Source: Anaerolineaceae bacterium UBA5365 (GTDB lineage: Bacteria > Chloroflexota > Anaerolineae > Anaerolineales > Anaerolineaceae). From it: DNA of 9,864 nt. The stretch covers positions 1,541-11,404 of the forward strand of contig DHPL01000061.1 in assembly GCA_002407905.1 (NCBI GenBank), read 5' to 3'. Position numbers and translations under genes: made by a program. Below, piece after piece: positions 7,535-9,864 of this stretch. A model generated the notes under the pieces. It was not told where the DNA came from. It did not search any database and saw only the letters and a list, made by a program, of their open reading frames with translations. The first letter of the stretch is position 1. Every line of letters begins with the position of its first letter.

Positions 7535-7590
7535 ATCTGACGCCAAATCCTATCTTTGGTGGCAGCTTAGGCAGTTTAATTAATGGTTTT

Positions 7591-7893
7591 CTAATGATTG
7601 TGGCAGGCCCCGCAGCCACGAATCGGGTCGGCGACAGCCTGGTGGGTGTAACTGCACCAGGCCTCCACCTGAATTTTCTTTGCCCAAAGCCTCTGTTTCA
7701 CCGAGGCGCTCAGCATCATGTTCTGGCAGGCATTGTTGCGCAAAATAACCGGCATGGCGCAGTCTTTGCAGAGTTTGCTGGTCCAGAGGGCCTTGTCTTC
7801 AGGGCTGGTAAGCGCCCGGCACTCTTCAAGCTCCCGCCCACGGTAATAATCTCCGTAGAAGTAGCGGCATTCCTGCCCAAACGGAGTTTGCAT
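7591..7893 (-). CDS. Small eight-cysteine protein of unknown function
   Basis: The protein has 100 residues, and I do not recognise a named family. It has eight cysteines (9, 25, 42, 45, 56, 80, 94, 97), including two CxxC pairs (CKDC and CGAC), with many aromatic and charged residues between them. It has no signal peptide and no membrane segment. Paired CxxC motifs and isolated cysteines in a cytoplasmic protein suggest zinc or iron-sulfur binding; that is inference. The ending CGACH resembles a heme-c site, but the lack of an export signal argues against it. It begins 7 bases after the efp stop and has only a weak Shine-Dalgarno, so translation probably depends on reinitiation after efp. 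No terminator lies between it and ftsH. The even, non-random cysteine placement, good start and stop, and operon fit support a real gene rather than a chance frame. Confidence 0.8.
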   Translation of the reverse strand: MQTPFGQECRYFYGDYYRGRELEECRALTSPEDKALWTSKLCKDCAMPVILRNNACQNMMLSASVKQRLWAKKIQVEAWCSYTHQAVADPIRGCGACHNH

Positions 7894-7900
7894 TCGGGGA

Positions 7901-8458
7901 TCAGACCCGCGTGAGGTATTCGCCTGAACGGGTATCTACCCGGATGGTATCGCCAACGTTCACGAAAGCAGGAACCTGCACTTTTAGGCCCGTTTCGCAA
8001 ATAACTTGCTTGGTCAGGCCAGTGGCAGTGTTCCCGCGGGCGGCTACCTCAGCTTCAACCACCTTGAGGTCTACGCTGGTGGGCAGTTCGATGTTCAGAG
8101 GCTCGTTGCCGTAATAGGTCAGCTTGACCTCAGTATTCTCCTTCAGAAATCCCTCATATTCCTCCACCTGGGCAACGGGAACCGCGGGCTGCTCAAAGGT
8201 TTCCATATCCATAAAGTAGAAGAAGTTCTCGTCCCGGTAGAGGTACTGCACGTTGTGATAATCCAGGCGCACGTCCTGCACGCGGTCGCCGGAGATAAAA
8301 GTTTTTTCCAGATTGGTTCCTTTGCGCATGTCCTGAGCTTTAACGCGGATGGTGGCAGAGCCCCGGCCGGGTTTGTTGTGCTGGTACTCAAGAACTTTAT
8401 AAAGGTCGTTATCGATCAGAAAAATAACACCCTTGCGCAGATCATTTACATCGATCAT
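7901..8458 (-). CDS. efp: Translation elongation factor P
   Basis: EF-P binds between the ribosomal P and E sites and relieves stalling at consecutive prolines. The protein has 185 residues, the normal length, with three beta-barrel domains: a KOW-like N-domain, a central OB domain, and a C-terminal OB domain with the signature region KVQVPAFVNVGDTIRVDTRSGEY-type ending. The loop that reaches the peptidyl-transferase centre reads NKPGRG, with Arg at position 32 rather than the Lys used by EpmA-type or 5-aminopentanol-type modification. Arg32 is the residue rhamnosylated by EarP in some proteobacteria, but no earP is in the window, and unmodified Arg32 proteins are also plausible. The ATG at 8458 has AAGGA about 10 bases upstream. 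The gene is first in the efp, Cys-rich, ftsH series, with a promoter at 8501-8529. Confidence 0.97.
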   Translation of the reverse strand: MIDVNDLRKGVIFLIDNDLYKVLEYQHNKPGRGSATIRVKAQDMRKGTNLEKTFISGDRVQDVRLDYHNVQYLYRDENFFYFMDMETFEQPAVPVAQVEEYEGFLKENTEVKLTYYGNEPLNIELPTSVDLKVVEAEVAARGNTATGLTKQVICETGLKVQVPAFVNVGDTIRVDTRSGEYLTRV

Positions 8459-8500
8459 TTTCTATTTCCTTCTCTCATTACAGTTAACAAAGTCGCAAGG

Positions 8501-8529
8501 ATTATAGCCGAGCGGCCATTCATGGGCAA
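8501..8529 (-). promoter_or_regulatory. Sigma-70-type promoter of efp
   Basis: On the minus strand TTGCCC (8529-8524; 4 of 6 matches) is separated by exactly 17 bases from a perfect TATAAT (8506-8501). Transcription should start near 8494, giving a leader of about 36 bases with an AAGGA Shine-Dalgarno. The bases after the -10 (CCTT) are the same as after the ftsH -10, perhaps by chance. Confidence 0.72.
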
Positions 8530-8614
8530 GCAATTCAGTTCGTGCTCGGTATCCAACCAGATTTCGCCGCCCAACTCAGGTGGGGGGAATGTGTTCTATG
8601 CAAGCGTATCTAGG

Positions 8615-8620
8615 TATAAT
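8615..8620 (+). promoter_or_regulatory. -10 element of the tandem-GNAT gene
   Basis: A perfect TATAAT lies 45 bases before the ATG at 8666. The predicted start is near 8627, giving a leader of about 39 bases that contains AGAGG (8653-8657), 8 bases from the ATG. The -35 at about 8592 (TGTTCT) is poor. The element faces away from the efp promoter, and the two -10 elements are about 110 bases apart, so the promoters do not overlap. Confidence 0.55.
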
Positions 8621-8665
8621 CATCCATCGTTGTTGAATTATTTTAGCGTCTGAGAGGTTTCATTC

Positions 8666-9790
8666 ATGGTCAGTATCATCCCGGTTGACAGCAAGGAATT
8701 GAGTAAACGCTTCGTTGAATTTCATTATCAGCTTTATCAGGGCTGTCCGCAGTGGGTGCCGCCTTTTAAAGACGATATTTACACCATGCTCAACCGCAAG
8801 AAACATCCGTTTTATGACCATAGCGAGGCGGATTTCTTTCTGGCTGTGAAAGACGGCAAGGACGTGGGCCGGGTGGCTGCCCTCTGCAATAGATCCTTCA
8901 ATGCCTATCACAACACGAAGGATGCCGAGTTTTACCTTTTTGACAGCATCGACGACCAGGAAGTAGCGAATGCGCTGCTGGATACGGTTGTGGCTTGGGC
9001 GCGCTCGCGGGGGATGAACCGGCTTGTCGGTCCCAAAGGTTTCGGCCCATTGGATGGCTATGGCATCCAGATTGAGGGTTTTGAGCACCGCCAAATGATG
9101 AACATGATGAACTACAACTATCCTTACTACCAGAAGCTGGTAGAAAATTACGGCTTTGTGAAGGAAGTTGATTTTGTTTCCAGCTATGTGGTGCCGGAAA
9201 ACTTCCTGCTGCCTGAAAAGATCGCCCGGGCCTCCCAGATCGCACGCAAGCGCGGCCGGTTTGTTACCAAAACTTTCAAAAACAAGGCTGAACTGCGCAA
9301 GTGGGCTCCCAAACTGGGGGAGGCCTACAACAAAGCTTTTGTCAATAACTGGGAATACTACCCATTAAGCAAGCGCGAGGTGGATTACGTGGTCGCGAAT
9401 GTGATCACCGTAGTGATCCCCCAACTCTTCAAGGTGATCCTTAAGGATGATGAGATCGTTGGGTTCACCTTACCCTTCCCCGATCTCTCCGCAGCAATGC
9501 AGAAGAACAAAGGTGTGCTGGGTCCATTCCAGATTCTGCGCCTGCTGATGGAAATGAAACGCACCGAATGGGTGGACTTCAATGGCATTGGTATTCTGCC
9601 GGAGGACCAGGGTTTTGGGGGCAACGCGCTGCTCTATGATGAGCTGGTTGCTTCGATGCACCAAACCACCCAGTTCAAACACGCCGAACTGACCCAGGTG
9701 GCCGAAACAGCCGTACAAATGCGAAAGGACCTGGCAAATCTGGGTGTGCGGCCCTACAAAAACCACCGGGTTTACAGCAAGCATATTTAA
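8666..9790 (+). CDS. GNAT-superfamily protein with two acetyltransferase-like halves
   Basis: The protein has 374 residues and resembles a group of uncharacterised GNAT-like proteins found in Chloroflexota and Bacteroidota; the resemblance is from memory of the WVPPF N-terminus and the YNYPYY centre. Residues about 57-165 form a first GNAT-like unit (FFLAVKDGKDVGRVAA, then a helix DDQEVANALLDTVVAWARSRGM), which lacks a clear acetyl-CoA pyrophosphate-binding motif. Residues about 256-365 form a second unit (VILKDDEIVGFTLPFP, then GIGILPEDQGFGGNALLYDEL), where QGFGGNA at 315-321 resembles GNAT motif A (Q/RxxGxG/A). The second half is therefore the likelier CoA-binding one. There is no signal peptide or membrane segment. 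The start is well supported by AGAGG 8 bases upstream, and the WVPPF region follows at the usual distance. It is a monocistronic gene between its own promoter and a strong terminator. Its substrate is unknown. Confidence 0.88.
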   Translation: MVSIIPVDSKELSKRFVEFHYQLYQGCPQWVPPFKDDIYTMLNRKKHPFYDHSEADFFLAVKDGKDVGRVAALCNRSFNAYHNTKDAEFYLFDSIDDQEVANALLDTVVAWARSRGMNRLVGPKGFGPLDGYGIQIEGFEHRQMMNMMNYNYPYYQKLVENYGFVKEVDFVSSYVVPENFLLPEKIARASQIARKRGRFVTKTFKNKAELRKWAPKLGEAYNKAFVNNWEYYPLSKREVDYVVANVITVVIPQLFKVILKDDEIVGFTLPFPDLSAAMQKNKGVLGPFQILRLLMEMKRTEWVDFNGIGILPEDQGFGGNALLYDELVASMHQTTQFKHAELTQVAETAVQMRKDLANLGVRPYKNHRVYSKHI

Positions 9791-9807
9791 CACCTTTCGG
9801 GATTTAT

Positions 9808-9839
9808 AAAAGCCCGCCGCGATCATGCGGCGGGCTTTT
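9808..9839 (+). terminator. Rho-independent terminator after the tandem-GNAT gene
   Basis: A GC-rich perfect stem of 9 bp (GCCCGCCGC with GCGGCGGGC) is extended by four A-T pairs, closes a 6-base loop (GATCAT), and is followed by a T-rich run broken by one C. It lies 17 bases after the stop at 9790. Because the stem is flanked by A's on the left, it could also end transcription arriving from the opposite side. The remaining 25 bases to the window end hold nothing I can identify. Confidence 0.93.
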
Positions 9840-9864
9840 CTTTTAAGCGGGTGATGGGATTCGA

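Noticed and set aside
7591..7605. CxxCH heme-c motif at the end of the cysteine-rich protein
   Set aside because: A c-type cytochrome needs export for heme attachment, and this protein has no signal peptide or membrane anchor.
8532..8590. Non-coding stretch between the efp and tandem-GNAT promoters searched for an operator or small RNA
   Set aside because: No convincing palindrome, hairpin with T-run or repeated motif was found.

Overview
The window looks like ordinary chromosomal sequence from a bacterium of moderate-to-high GC, most likely Chloroflexota of the Anaerolineae type. That placement is an impression: EF-P has a KPGRG loop tip, MiaA has GGTGQY, and a tandem-GNAT protein is present. 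No search was run. The window is densely coded. No intergenic gap exceeds about 210 bases, and I see no insertion sequence, phage gene, CRISPR array, tRNA or rRNA.

Left block (1-4188, minus strand) reads in the order cinA-like, then an MTA/SAH deaminase fused to a CYTH domain, then glgA, which runs off the window edge. The three are packed tightly. cinA and the fusion gene overlap by one base (TGATG), and glgA starts two bases after the fusion gene stops, with its Shine-Dalgarno inside the end of that gene. This looks like a single translationally coupled unit. Two of its proteins are unusual. The deaminase carries an extra C-terminal CYTH (triphosphate-tunnel) domain of about 195 residues. 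CinA keeps a good N-terminal nucleotide-hydrolase domain, but its C-terminal NMN-deamidase domain is short and lacks the catalytic motif.

A 121-base divergent region (4189-4309) separates this unit from yraN (UPF0102) and miaA (tRNA dimethylallyltransferase) on the plus strand, which overlap by 8 bases. miaA converges on ftsH with a single base between the two stop codons and no terminator.

Right block: efp, a small eight-cysteine protein of unknown function and ftsH run leftward (8458 to 5626). efp has a good promoter (TTGCCC-17-TATAAT), and ftsH has its own extended -10 promoter (TGGTATAAT). Divergent from efp, a 374-residue protein with two GNAT-like halves runs rightward and ends in a strong rho-independent terminator at 9808-9839.

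How the genes may work together: miaA, efp, ftsH and yraN are housekeeping genes for translation quality, proteostasis and possibly DNA maintenance. The left operon joins enzymes acting on adenine nucleosides or nucleotides (CinA, MTA/SAH deaminase, CYTH) to glycogen synthesis, which uses ADP-glucose; that functional link is inference. No complete new system is evident. The best leads are the deaminase-CYTH fusion, the degenerate CinA C-terminus and the eight-cysteine protein.
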